Positions 16,254 through 24,944 of a stretch of 48,905 nt of DNA are shown here, one piece after another. Source of the DNA: an uncultured Lachnospiraceae bacterium. GTDB taxonomy: Bacteria > Bacillota > Clostridia > Lachnospirales > Lachnospiraceae. The stretch lies in the NCBI GenBank assembly GCA_902797185.1, contig CADBRV010000127.1, positions 1 through 48,905 on the forward strand, written 5' to 3'. The notes under the pieces are model-generated. The model made no database searches and was not told where the DNA came from. It saw only the letters and a list, made by a program, of their open reading frames with translations. A program made the translations under genes and the position numbers. How positions within the stretch are numbered: position 1 is the stretch's first letter; each line of letters begins with the position of its first letter.

Positions 16254-17453
16254 TTAAGCGTTAGCCTTTACCAGCGCAAGGGTTTCCCTGGCGATTGCCA
16301 GCTCTTCGTTGGTCGGGATCACCATGACGGTAACCTTGGAATCCGGAGTAGAGATGGTCAGCTCTTCGCCGCGCTTGCCATTTTCTTCTTCGTTGAGCTT
16401 GATGCCCAGGTATCCAAGATAGCTAAGGACCATCTTACGGATGGTCGGAGCGTTTTCACCGATACCAGCGGTAAATGCGATGGCGTCAACGCCGTTCAGG
16501 GCTGCAACATAAGAGCCGATGTATTTGGCAACGCGGTATGCGAATACTTCCATTGCCAGCTTAGCCCTTTCATTTCCGCCGTCTGCAGCTTCTTCCAGGT
16601 CACGAAAGTCGCTGGAAATACCGGAGATGCCCAGCACGCCGGACTTCTTGTTCAGCACGTTCATCATGCCTGCCATGTCCAGGCCTTCTTTGTTTGCAAC
16701 AAATTCCATGATGGACGGGTCGATATCACCGGAACGGGTGCCCATTACAAGGCCTTCCAGCGGGGTAAGGCCCATGGAAGTATCCTGGCATTTGCCGTCT
16801 TTGATCGCGGAAATGGAAGCGCCATTGCCAAGGTGGCAGATGATCATCTTCAGGCTGTCATACGGTTTGCCAAGGATTTCTGCAAGCCTGTGGGAAACGA
16901 AGTTGTGGGAAGTACCGTGGAAGCCATAGCGGCGGACCTTGTATTTCTCATAGTATTCATACGGAAGACCGTAGGTATATGCCTTAGCCGGCATGGTCTG
17001 GTGGAAAGCGGTATCGAATACGCCTACCATCGGTACGCCCGGCATCAGCTTCTGGCAGGTGCGCACGCCGATCAGGTTAGCCGGGTTGTGCAGCGGTGCC
17101 AGGTCATTGCATTCTTCGATGGTCTTGATGACTTCGTCGTCCAGGATGACAGACTTGGTGAATTTCTCGCCGCCATGGACAATCCTGTGGCCTACTGCAT
17201 CGATCTCTCCAAGGTCTTTGATTACGCCGTTCTTCGGGTTAACCAAAGCGTCCAGCACCAGCTGGATGGCTTCGTTGTGGGTAAGCATAGCAGCCTCGGT
17301 CTTTTCCTTTTCCCCACCCTTCGGCTGGTAGGTCAGGACGCCGTCGATGCCGATCCTCTCGCAAAGGCCCTTTGCCATTACTTCTTCGGTATCGGTATTG
17401 ATCAGCTGGTATTTCAGGGAAGAGCTTCCGCAGTTGATTACTAATACGTTCAT
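16254..17453 (-). CDS. ackA: Acetate kinase
   Basis: A 399-residue ASKHA-fold kinase that interconverts acetyl phosphate plus ADP with acetate plus ATP. Visible family segments are [17 protein letters not shown] (N7), [52 protein letters not shown] and GTRSGDIDP, with [10 protein letters not shown] near the C-terminus. An AAGGAGA site precedes the ATG. It follows pta on the same strand, so together they generate ATP during fermentation. The 228-bp gap to pta holds a hairpin and a family 2 repeat. Confidence 0.99.
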   Translation of the reverse strand: MNVLVINCGSSSLKYQLINTDTEEVMAKGLCERIGIDGVLTYQPKGGEKEKTEAAMLTHNEAIQLVLDALVNPKNGVIKDLGEIDAVGHRIVHGGEKFTKSVILDDEVIKTIEECNDLAPLHNPANLIGVRTCQKLMPGVPMVGVFDTAFHQTMPAKAYTYGLPYEYYEKYKVRRYGFHGTSHNFVSHRLAEILGKPYDSLKMIICHLGNGASISAIKDGKCQDTSMGLTPLEGLVMGTRSGDIDPSIMEFVANKEGLDMAGMMNVLNKKSGVLGISGISSDFRDLEEAADGGNERAKLAMEVFAYRVAKYIGSYVAALNGVDAIAFTAGIGENAPTIRKMVLSYLGYLGIKLNEEENGKRGEELTISTPDSKVTVMVIPTNEELAIARETLALVKANA

Positions 17454-17548
17454 TTGTTTCTCCTTGCCTCAAATCCGCCATTGCCGGGAAGGCGATGGCT
17501 TTTGTCCATGCCCGCGCGCCCTGCACGCATGAAAAGCATGGCCTTTCC

Positions 17549-17592
17549 CAAAAGAGCGCCGCTTCAACTTTTTGTGAAACGGCGGCTCTTAA
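17549..17592 (-). terminator. Hairpin between pta and ackA
   Basis: On the minus strand AAGAGC-GCCG-TTCA and TGAAGCGGCGCTCTT pair with one bulge, followed by TTTTGGG. Position and orientation (ackA end proximal) suggest a leaky terminator or a processing or stability structure between the two genes. The short T-run makes strong termination uncertain. Confidence 0.4.
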
Positions 17593-17596
17593 ATAT

Positions 17597-17671
17597 TTCA
17601 TCGTCTTTCCACGATGAAGAAGGCCGTGCCTTCACACTTTGCGTGTATTTTCCATGGCGCGGTCCTTCTCT
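17597..17671 (+). repeat. Family 2 nested-hairpin repeat between pta and ackA
   Basis: The small stem CATCGTctttccACGATG is followed by AAGGCCGTGCCTTCACACTT and GCGTGTATTTTCCATGGCGC, which match the repeat modules near 34940 and 39805. The outer GCCGTGCC arm can pair with GGCGCGGTC. Confidence 0.65.
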
Positions 17672-17681
17672 TATCTCTTAC

Positions 17682-18689
17682 TTATTTTGCAAGCACCTGT
17701 GCCTGTACAGCAGTCAGTGCTACAACGCCTGCGATGTCTTCTGCGAAGCATCCCCTGGACAGGTCGTTAACCGGTGCAGCGATACCCTGGAGGACTGGTC
17801 CGAAAGCGTCCGCTTTTGCAAGCCTCTGTACCAGCTTGTAGCCGATGTTGCCGGCATCGATGTTCGGGAAGATCAATACGTTAGCGTGGCCTGCAACCGG
17901 GCTGCCCGGTGCCTTAGACTCGCCAACAGACGGAACGATGGCTGCATCCAGCTGCATCTCGCCGTCGATGTTGTACTGCGGATATTTCTCTTTTGCGATG
18001 GCAACTGCGTTGTGTACCTTGTCAACCAGTGCATGCTTTGCGCTGCCATAAGTAGAGTGGGAAAGCATTGCAACGTTCGGCTTAGCGCCAACGAATTTCT
18101 CAAAGCTCTCAGCGGTCTGGCCTGCGATGTTAGCCAGCTTCTCGGAATCCGGATCCTGCTCCAGTGCGCAGTCAGCGAACAGGAAGATGCCGTTTTCGCC
18201 ATATTCGCAGTTCGGTACATCCAGGATGAAGAAGGAAGATACCATCGGTGCGCCCGGTGCGGTCTTCAGGATCTGCAGTGCCGGACGAAGGATGTCAGCG
18301 GTTGCGTGGCAAGCGCCGGAAACAACTCCGTCTGCATCGCCCATTTTCAGCATCATGATGCCGAAAGTAGGATAATCGTTCAGAAGGGTTTCCCTTGCTT
18401 TCTCTTCGGTCATTCCTTTGTGCTTACGCAGCTCAACCAGCTTTGCGATATAGCTTTCTGTCTTATCGCAGGTAGCCGGGTCAACGGTCTTAACACCATC
18501 GATGTTTACGCCAAGCTCTTTTGCCTTAGCTGCGATCTTGTCTGCATTACCGATCATGATCAGGTTAGCGGTTCCTTCTTTCAGAACCTGTGCAGCTGCC
18601 TGGTAAGTCCTATCGTCTTCGCTCTCCGGCAGGACGATCAGCTTTTTGTCTGCTTTCGCTTTTGCTTTGATTTGATCAATAAAAGACAT
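17682..18689 (-). CDS. pta: Phosphate acetyltransferase
   Basis: A 335-residue Pta (short, catalytic-domain-only form) that makes acetyl phosphate from acetyl-CoA. Visible are VLPESEDDRT, LIMIGNADKI, DADGVVSGACHATADILRPALQIL, FADCALEQDPD and the C-terminal FGPVLQGIAAPVNDLSRGC. The start at 18689 follows AAGGAGGAACAAAA; twenty further open codons upstream overlap the leader and are left out. A strong promoter lies about 90 bp upstream. It forms an operon with ackA. Confidence 0.98.
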   Translation of the reverse strand: MSFIDQIKAKAKADKKLIVLPESEDDRTYQAAAQVLKEGTANLIMIGNADKIAAKAKELGVNIDGVKTVDPATCDKTESYIAKLVELRKHKGMTEEKARETLLNDYPTFGIMMLKMGDADGVVSGACHATADILRPALQILKTAPGAPMVSSFFILDVPNCEYGENGIFLFADCALEQDPDSEKLANIAGQTAESFEKFVGAKPNVAMLSHSTYGSAKHALVDKVHNAVAIAKEKYPQYNIDGEMQLDAAIVPSVGESKAPGSPVAGHANVLIFPNIDAGNIGYKLVQRLAKADAFGPVLQGIAAPVNDLSRGCFAEDIAGVVALTAVQAQVLAK

Positions 18690-18779
18690 TTTTGTTCCTC
18701 CTTGTGAAACGTTTTTATTCATGTCTAGGAAATCATGCACAAAGGACATAACTTTCCTTAAGCGACCTCATACAGATAA

Positions 18780-18808
18780 ATTATACTCCCGGCATATTAA
18801 TACCACAA
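18780..18808 (-). promoter_or_regulatory. Promoter of pta-ackA
   Basis: TTGTGG (18808-18803) and a perfect TATAAT (18785-18780) on the minus strand are separated by exactly 17 bp, with a leader of about 85 bases before pta. Confidence 0.8.
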
Positions 18809-18869
18809 GTGCGGATTTAAGGAAAAAGCAGGCAGTTCCCCAGGTGCATTTCTTCCATAAGGCATCCCC

Positions 18870-19023
18870 GGAAACCGGACGGCTGGGGCAAGCGTCTCCA
18901 AAAGGCCTGCTTTTGCAGACAGGCTTATCTGGATCCGGACGGCTGCGGCAAACAGTCGCAGAAAATGTGCTTTTGCAATGGCCTCCCTTGGATCCGGACG
19001 GTAGCGACGTTTGGCGCAGTGCC
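18870..19023. repeat. Degenerate ~60-bp tandem repeat, about 2.5 units
   Basis: Units begin at 18870, 18931 and 18990 with GGA(AA/T)CCGGACGGc, continue with a GCGGCAA-like stretch and end with GCTTTTGCA. Spacings are 61 and 59 bp. The last unit is partial. The array fills the gap between the pta promoter and tmcAL, and no convincing open frame fits it. Confidence 0.65.
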
Positions 19024-19074
19024 TCCCCGATTTTCTTTTCCTATTTTCCATGGCGTTTTCAGAGTTCTCTTTCT

Positions 19075-19080
19075 ATAATA
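19075..19080 (+). promoter_or_regulatory. Possible -10 element for tmcAL
   Basis: A perfect TATAAT ends 39 bp before the tmcAL start. No good -35 box stands at the expected distance, so the promoter call is weak. Confidence 0.35.
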
Positions 19081-19119
19081 GAAGAATAGAAGGAACGCAA
19101 AAAGGAGGTCTTACTGCAC

Positions 19120-20412
19120 ATGAAAACCGCAGCAGTCATAACGGAATACAACCCTTTTCACAACGGGCACATGCTGCAGGCACGCCTGGTAAAGGAAAAG
19201 ACCGGCGCTGATTATGTCGTCGCCATCATGAGCGGGGACTTTGTGCAGAGAGGGGCTCCTGCCATCCTGGATAAGTATGACAAGGCTGCCTGCGCCTTGT
19301 CCGGCGGCATCGACTTGGTAGTGGAGCTCCCTGTTTCTTTTGCTTTGGGGAGTGCTGATGCTTTTGCCTCCGCGGGAGCTGCCATCGCCAGCGCCATGGG
19401 CATCGATTACCTGTGCTTTGGCTGCGAAGAGCCGGATCTCGGAAAGCTTTCCGCCGCGGCAGCCGTCCAGGAGGAAGAAGGAAATGAATTCAAGGCTCTG
19501 CTGAAAGAAGGCTTAAAGGCAGGGCTTCCCTTTGCCGCAGCCAATGGCGCCGCCCTTTCCCATGTGCTGCACGAAAAGGACCCTTCCCTTTTTCCTTCCG
19601 AAGAAGGCGCGGCAGAATTTATCAAACAGCCAAACAACATCTTAGGGATCGCTTACTTACGCTCCCTCCAAGCCCTGCACTCTTCTACTGTGCCGGTGGC
19701 TCTGCCAAGGACAGGGAACGCCTACCACAGCCTTTCCCTGGAAGGAGGCAATCCATCTGCTTCCGCTGTCCGTGCAGGAGTATGGGAAGCAGTAAGCCGC
19801 GGCACTGCCTTGTCGGAAATCCCGGGACTAAAAGAAGCTGTCCCTGCTGCCACTTTTAAAGCCTTGGAAAAAGCGATGGAGGAAAAACGCCTGCAGCAGG
19901 CAGACGATTACAGCAGCATCCTGTTTTATTTATTGGAAAAGGAGACCCCGGAGAGCCTTCAGGCAAAGGGCATCCGGAAAGACCTGGCTGCCAGGATCCT
20001 CTCCTGCCGCGGGGAGGCTGCTTCTTTTTCCCAGCTGGCAGGGCTGGTAAAAAACCGCTCCCTAACCTATGCCTCCGTTTCCAGGACCTTGATGCGTCTC
20101 ATCCTGGAGCTGCCTTTTATGGGCAGCCCGGAAGGTAAGAAGCACTCATTACCGGAAGACCTAAAGAGCTCCCTTTACGCACACGTGCTGGGGCTTCGAA
20201 AAGAAGCGCGCCCTCTGCTTTCCTGGTTTTCAAAACGCGGCAGCATACCTCTTGTAACAAGCCTGGCAGGCGATGTGCCAAGGCTTTCCGAAAACCAGCA
20301 TACCCAGATTTCCCATGGTCTTTCTGCCACCCGCATTTACCGGGATATTGAAAAGGCCATCAGCGGCTCTCCTGCCATTGATGAATACCGGCAGAAGCTT
20401 CTCATTATGTAA
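19120..20412 (+). CDS. tmcAL: tRNA(Met) cytidine acetate ligase TmcAL (YlbM family)
   Basis: A 430-residue nucleotidyltransferase-like enzyme. The family activates acetate with ATP and transfers it to the wobble cytidine 34 of elongator tRNA-Met, giving N4-acetylcytidine. The signature EYNPFHNGHMLQA (HNGH at 14-17), MSGDFVQRGAPAILDKY and ELPVSFALGSADAFA are typical. RNA-binding residues lie in the C-terminal half (FSKRGSIPLVTS). An AAGGAGG site precedes the ATG. It is divergent from pta-ackA, whose product is the acetate this enzyme uses; neighbourhood with ackA/pta is seen in other Firmicutes. The length is normal. Confidence 0.93.
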   Translation: MKTAAVITEYNPFHNGHMLQARLVKEKTGADYVVAIMSGDFVQRGAPAILDKYDKAACALSGGIDLVVELPVSFALGSADAFASAGAAIASAMGIDYLCFGCEEPDLGKLSAAAAVQEEEGNEFKALLKEGLKAGLPFAAANGAALSHVLHEKDPSLFPSEEGAAEFIKQPNNILGIAYLRSLQALHSSTVPVALPRTGNAYHSLSLEGGNPSASAVRAGVWEAVSRGTALSEIPGLKEAVPAATFKALEKAMEEKRLQQADDYSSILFYLLEKETPESLQAKGIRKDLAARILSCRGEAASFSQLAGLVKNRSLTYASVSRTLMRLILELPFMGSPEGKKHSLPEDLKSSLYAHVLGLRKEARPLLSWFSKRGSIPLVTSLAGDVPRLSENQHTQISHGLSATRIYRDIEKAISGSPAIDEYRQKLLIM

Positions 20413-20622
20413 AGATACCAACTGTTTCTGTCCACAGCTTTGGCAGATGCTATTTTTCAGCCGTATCGCATGCTAAAACTGGATGCCATTCCGGGAGTCC
20501 CAGCCAGATTCATCCTCTGGCATATTTTGTCCAGGCACACGGCAAAATGGTCAAGAACAGCCAACGCACAGGGCTGTTCCCGCCTCTTCTGCGAATACTT
20601 AAAAAGATCAAACAATCCAAGC

Positions 20623-20651
20623 TTGCACATAATTAAGTGATTCACTATACT
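20623..20651 (+). promoter_or_regulatory. Promoter of pyc
   Basis: TTGCAC (20623-20628) and TATACT (20646-20651) are separated by exactly 17 bp. The start point would lie near 20658, leaving a leader of about 150 bases that contains a possible short ORF. Confidence 0.7.
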
Positions 20652-20688
20652 GGATAAGAAGGAAAAACGCAAGGGAGACGGGTATTTT

Positions 20689-20754
20689 ATGCTTTTTTGG
20701 CATATCCGTTTGGTCAAAACCTCATCGGTTTTCCTGTTTCTGTGCCCATTTTGA
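20689..20754 (+). CDS. Possible 21-residue leader ORF ahead of pyc
   Basis: An ATG at 20689 follows AAGGGAGACGGGTATTTT and opens a 21-codon frame, MLFWHIRLVKTSSVFLFLCPF, closed by TGA. It begins about 30 bases after the predicted transcription start and ends 53 bases before pyc. The product is hydrophobic and matches no family I recognise. It may be a translated leader or only chance; there is no attenuator hairpin with T-run between it and pyc. Confidence 0.25.
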   Translation: MLFWHIRLVKTSSVFLFLCPF

Positions 20755-20807
20755 GTGCAGGAGGTAACTGACAACCACTTCAAAGAAGGAGCAGAAGGAG
20801 CAAAAAC

Positions 20808-23800
20808 ATGAGCAATAGCGAAATCAAGCCTTTTAAAAAGGTCCTGGTTGCAAACCGCGGCGAAATTGCGATTCGTGTATTCCGTGCATTGAACGAACTT
20901 GGGATCGGCACGGTTGCTATTTATTCCAAAGAGGATAAATATGCGCAGTTCCGTACCAAAGCAGATGAAGCCTATCTTCTGGACACGGCAAAAGGCCCGG
21001 TAGACGCTTACCTGGATATCCAGAAAATTATCCAGATTGCAAAATATGCCGGCGCAGACGCCATCCATCCAGGATATGGTTTCCTTTCCGAAAATCCGGA
21101 TTTCGTGCGGGCTTGCGAAGAAGCAGGCCTTGTCTTCATCGGGCCGTCCGCAGACCTGATGGATAAAATGGGCGATAAGATTTCCTCCAAACAGATGGCG
21201 ATCCAATGTAAAGTCCCGATTATCCCTGGCGTTGACCACGCAGTAAAATATGCTGACGAAGCAAAAGAAATCGCGCAGCAGGTAGGATACCCTGTCATGC
21301 TGAAGGCTTCCAACGGCGGTGGCGGACGCGGTATGCGTATCGTGGAATCCGCTGAGCAGATGGACAAGGAATTCGAAGAAGCGAAGAACGAGTCCAAAAA
21401 AGCATTCGGCGATGACAAGATCTTCATCGAGAAATATTTAAGGAACCCCAAGCATGTCGAAGTACAGATCCTGGGCGATAACTATGGCAACATCGTACAC
21501 CTTTATGACCGTGACTGCTCCGTGCAGCGTCGTAACCAGAAGGTAGTCGAATATGCGCCTGCATTCAGCGTTCCTGCTGAAACCAGGAAGGTCATTTTCG
21601 AAAGCGCCATCCGCCTTGCCAAGAACGTAGGATACCGCAACGCCGGCACCCTGGAATTCCTGGTAGACAGCGACCACAACCCGTACTTCATCGAGATGAA
21701 CCCCCGTATCCAGGTAGAGCATACCGTATCGGAGGAAATCACCGGCATCGATATCGTACAGTCCCAGATCCTGGTAGCCGAAGGCTATCGCCTGGATTCC
21801 CCGGAAATCGGCATCCCGAACCAGGAATCCATCCCCTGCATCGGCTATTCCATCCAGACCCGTGTTACTACGGAAGACCCGACCAACAACTTCATGCCGG
21901 ATACCGGTGAAATCACCGTATACCGTTCCGGCTCTGGTTCCGGGATCCGTCTGGACGGCGGCAACGCTTACCAGGGCGCCAAAATCCTGCCGTACTATGA
22001 TTCCCTGCTTGTCAAGATCGTTTCCCACTGCAGGACGTTCGACGGGGCCATCGCCAAATCCCTGCGCGCCCTGCGTGAGATGCGTGTCCGTGGCGTAAAG
22101 ACCAATATCGGCTTCCTGATTAACGTGCTGAACCACGAAAGGTTCCGCAGGGGCGAATGGTACACCACTTTCATCGCCGAGACCCCTTCTTTGTTTGAAA
22201 TGAAAGAGCCCCAGGACCGTGCAACAAAGATCCTGGAATTCCTTGGCGACCGTGTCGTAAATACCACCAAAGGACAGAAGGCAGAATACGAGAACCGCGT
22301 CCTTCCGGTTTATGACAAGAAAAAACCGATTTATGGCGCAAAGGATGAATTCAAAAAGCTGGGCGCAAAGGACTTCACGCAGAAGATCCTTCACGAGAAA
22401 AAGCTTTATGTAACCGATACCACCATGAGGGATGCACAGCAGTCCCTGATCGCCACCAGGATGCGTACCAAGGATATCGCCGGTGCCGCATACGCTACCA
22501 ACGCTTTCATGCAGAACGCATTTTCTGTTGAAGCATGGGGCGGCGCAACTTACGATACCGCATACCGTTTCCTGAACGAGTCCCCGTGGAAGAGGCTGCA
22601 GTACCTGCGCACCAGGATGCCGAACACCCTGATCCAGATGCTGCTGCGTGCTTCCAACGCGGTCGGATACAGCAACTATCCGGACAACGTAGTAGAAAAC
22701 TTCATCAAGATTTCCGCTGACAAGGGCATCGACGTCTTCCGTATTTTCGACTCCCTGAACTGGGTAGAAAACATGAAGATGCCGATCGAGGTAGCCCTGG
22801 GCACCGGCAAGATCGTAGAAGGCACTTTGTGCTACACCGGTGACATCACCGACCCGAATGAAACCAAATACACGCTGGATTACTATGTGCGCAAAGCAAA
22901 GGAAATCGAATCCCTTGGCGTACACGTCTTCGCCATCAAGGATATGGCAGGCCTTCTGAAGCCGATGGCTGCAAAGAAACTGGTAACCGCCTTGAAGGAA
23001 GAGCTGCACATCCCGATCCATCTCCATACCCACGACTCCACCGGCAACGGCGTCAGCACCGTGCTGATGGCTGCAGAGGCTGGCGTAGATATCGTAGATT
23101 TGGCCATCGAATCCATGAGCTCTTTGACTTCCAACCCGTCCATGAACGCGGTAGTCGAAGCTCTGCGTGGTACCGAACGGGATACCGGCCTTGATTTCGA
23201 AGAGCTGGATGAACTGAGCCGCTACTATGCAAGGGTACGTACTGTATATAACCAGTTTGAAAGCGGCATGAACGCTCCAAACGCCGAGATTTACAAATAT
23301 GAAATCCCTGGCGGGCAGTACTCCAACCTGCTGGCGCAGGTCAAGAGCATGGGCGCCGGAGAACATTTCGAAGAGATCAAATCCCTTTATAAAGACGCCA
23401 ACGAACTGCTTGGAAACATTGTAAAGGTTACTCCTTCTTCCAAGGCAGTCGGCGATATGGCAATCTTTATGTTCCAGAACGGCCTGACCAAGGACAACAT
23501 CCTGGTGAAGGGCAAGAACCTCTCCTATCCGGATTCCATCGTTTCCTATTTCCAGGGCATGATGGGGCAGCCGGAAGGCGGATTCCCGAAGGAACTGCAG
23601 AAGATCGTCCTCAAGGATATCAAGCCGATTACCGATCGTCCGGGCAAACTGCTTCCGCCGGCTGATTTCGACAGCATCATCAAGCACATCTCCGAGAAGA
23701 CAGACCTGTCCAAGTTTGATGAAGAAGAAATCATGCAGAAGGCTGTAAGCTACGCCCTGTACCCGAAGGTATATGATGACTATCTGGAGCACATCGAGCA

Positions 23801-24296
23801 CTATGACGATGTAAGCCACCTGGAATCCCACGTCTTCTTCTACGGCCTTAGGATCGGCGAAGAAACCGTCCTCCATCTGGAAGAAGGCAAAGACCTGATT
23901 ATCAAGCTCATTAACGTAAGCGCCGCAAATGACGAAGGCGTAAGGGAAGTTACCTTCGAAGTAAACGGTTCCCGCCGGAGCGTCATGATCCAGGATGACA
24001 GCCTGGAATCCAAGGTAGACCAGAGGCTGAAGGCAGAAAAGAACAACCCGAAGCACCTGGGCTCCACCATCCCGGGCACTGTCGGAAAGATCCTGGTGAA
24101 GGAAGGCGACCCTGTCCATGTCAACATGCCGCTGATGACCGTCGAAGCCATGAAGATGGAGACCACAGTTGTATCCGCAGTAGATGGAACGGTAGACAAG
24201 ATCTACGTCAAAGAAGGAGATTCCGTAAAACAGGAAGATTTGCTTATTTCCTTCCATCTGGCAAAAGACCATGCGGACGACAAGAAAAAAGCCTGA
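20808..24296 (+). CDS. pyc: Pyruvate carboxylase
   Basis: A 1162-residue single-chain biotin enzyme that carboxylates pyruvate to oxaloacetate to refill the TCA branch. The biotin carboxylase domain (about 1-470) has KVLVANRGEIAIRVFRA, the ATP-grasp loop GGGGRGM and EMNPRIQVEHTVSEE. The carboxyltransferase domain (about 530-800) has TMRDAQQSLIATRMRT, WGGATYD and HLHTHDSTGNG. The last 70 residues form the biotin carrier with K1116 in VEAMKMET. The linker contains the allosteric/tetramerisation region. Full length and intact. GAAGGAGC sites precede the ATG. It is monocistronic, with its own promoter and a terminator 125 bp downstream. Confidence 0.99.
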   Translation: MSNSEIKPFKKVLVANRGEIAIRVFRALNELGIGTVAIYSKEDKYAQFRTKADEAYLLDTAKGPVDAYLDIQKIIQIAKYAGADAIHPGYGFLSENPDFVRACEEAGLVFIGPSADLMDKMGDKISSKQMAIQCKVPIIPGVDHAVKYADEAKEIAQQVGYPVMLKASNGGGGRGMRIVESAEQMDKEFEEAKNESKKAFGDDKIFIEKYLRNPKHVEVQILGDNYGNIVHLYDRDCSVQRRNQKVVEYAPAFSVPAETRKVIFESAIRLAKNVGYRNAGTLEFLVDSDHNPYFIEMNPRIQVEHTVSEEITGIDIVQSQILVAEGYRLDSPEIGIPNQESIPCIGYSIQTRVTTEDPTNNFMPDTGEITVYRSGSGSGIRLDGGNAYQGAKILPYYDSLLVKIVSHCRTFDGAIAKSLRALREMRVRGVKTNIGFLINVLNHERFRRGEWYTTFIAETPSLFEMKEPQDRATKILEFLGDRVVNTTKGQKAEYENRVLPVYDKKKPIYGAKDEFKKLGAKDFTQKILHEKKLYVTDTTMRDAQQSLIATRMRTKDIAGAAYATNAFMQNAFSVEAWGGATYDTAYRFLNESPWKRLQYLRTRMPNTLIQMLLRASNAVGYSNYPDNVVENFIKISADKGIDVFRIFDSLNWVENMKMPIEVALGTGKIVEGTLCYTGDITDPNETKYTLDYYVRKAKEIESLGVHVFAIKDMAGLLKPMAAKKLVTALKEELHIPIHLHTHDSTGNGVSTVLMAAEAGVDIVDLAIESMSSLTSNPSMNAVVEALRGTERDTGLDFEELDELSRYYARVRTVYNQFESGMNAPNAEIYKYEIPGGQYSNLLAQVKSMGAGEHFEEIKSLYKDANELLGNIVKVTPSSKAVGDMAIFMFQNGLTKDNILVKGKNLSYPDSIVSYFQGMMGQPEGGFPKELQKIVLKDIKPITDRPGKLLPPADFDSIIKHISEKTDLSKFDEEEIMQKAVSYALYPKVYDDYLEHIEHYDDVSHLESHVFFYGLRIGEETVLHLEEGKDLIIKLINVSAANDEGVREVTFEVNGSRRSVMIQDDSLESKVDQRLKAEKNNPKHLGSTIPGTVGKILVKEGDPVHVNMPLMTVEAMKMETTVVSAVDGTVDKIYVKEGDSVKQEDLLISFHLAKDHADDKKKA

Positions 24297-24311
24297 TCCC
24301 TGCCGTATAAT

Positions 24312-24374
24312 GGGAAACGGATAGATGGAAACCTGCCCTGCAGGTTATCCTCGAAAGGTTCGAACCTGTTTCAT
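24312..24374 (+). other. Structured stretch after pyc
   Basis: GAAAC at 24314 and GTTTC at 24369 can close two stems: AACCTGC-CC-GCAGGTT and the palindrome AGGTTCGAACCT. The GGTTCGAACC portion resembles a tRNA T-arm, but no tRNA fold, anticodon arm or acceptor end is present. It may simply structure the pyc 3' untranslated region. Confidence 0.35.
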
Positions 24375-24420
24375 GTTACCTGTTTGAAAAACAGTAGGAA
24401 CGCTTAATAAAAAATACTTT

Positions 24421-24451
24421 CAGCGGCCTGCATCTGCAGGCCGCTGTTTTT
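24421..24451 (+). terminator. pyc terminator
   Basis: A 12-bp perfect stem CAGCGGCCTGCA / TGCAGGCCGCTG with a two-base loop is followed by TTTTT. It lies 125 bp after the pyc stop. Confidence 0.9.
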
Positions 24452-24944
24452 ATGCGCAATTTTCCCCGCAGGACGGACTGTGCTGGGTAAAAGGGAAAAG
24501 CCAGAAGGGATAGGCCGCGTAAAACCCATGTAAAGGAGTTTTCCAAGAAACATCCCCCGAAAGGCTGATGCATTTTTACACCTAAAAAAGGAGCTGCAGG
24601 TGATGCAGCCCCGGGGAATAAGGGAATGGAATGTATTAAAACAGATGGTTTGGAACGTTTGCATGTCCGTTTCTTTTCTCATCTGATGATGTTAATATAC
24701 AAGATAGTTGTGATGAAATCTTGAAGAGAATGCTAAGGAATTATTAAATTTTACGAAAGAGATACGAAACCGTGGTATCCGGACAGCCGGACACGTACTC
24801 CTTTTTCGCGACCTGGGGTGTAACCTTACGTTTTGGTACACATTCAAAATCCTTGAACCCTATTATATGGCCCAGTATTTACATTCTGTGGCATTCATGC
24901 CTAACACAGCAAGGATACAAAAACAGTTAAAGGAGTGCAGATAT
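24452..24944. other. Non-coding stretch between pyc terminator and ispE
   Basis: About 490 bp without a credible ORF. The left half is GC-richer, with a short GCTGCA/TGCAGC stem followed by T-rich sequence on the minus strand (24584-24608). The right half is AT-rich and contains the small inverted repeat TCCGG-ACAG-CCGGA at 24778. It does not match any riboswitch consensus I know. The ispE promoter presumably lies here, but no clear -35/-10 pair stands out. Confidence 0.4.

Noticed and set aside
21438-24272. 944-codon open frame antisense to pyc
   Set aside because: It mirrors the codon bias of pyc on the other strand, has no ribosome site or recognisable domain, and pyc is an intact conserved enzyme.
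24312-24374. tRNA gene suggested by GGTTCGAACC
   Set aside because: No acceptor stem, D-arm or anticodon arm fits, and no CCA-proximal end.
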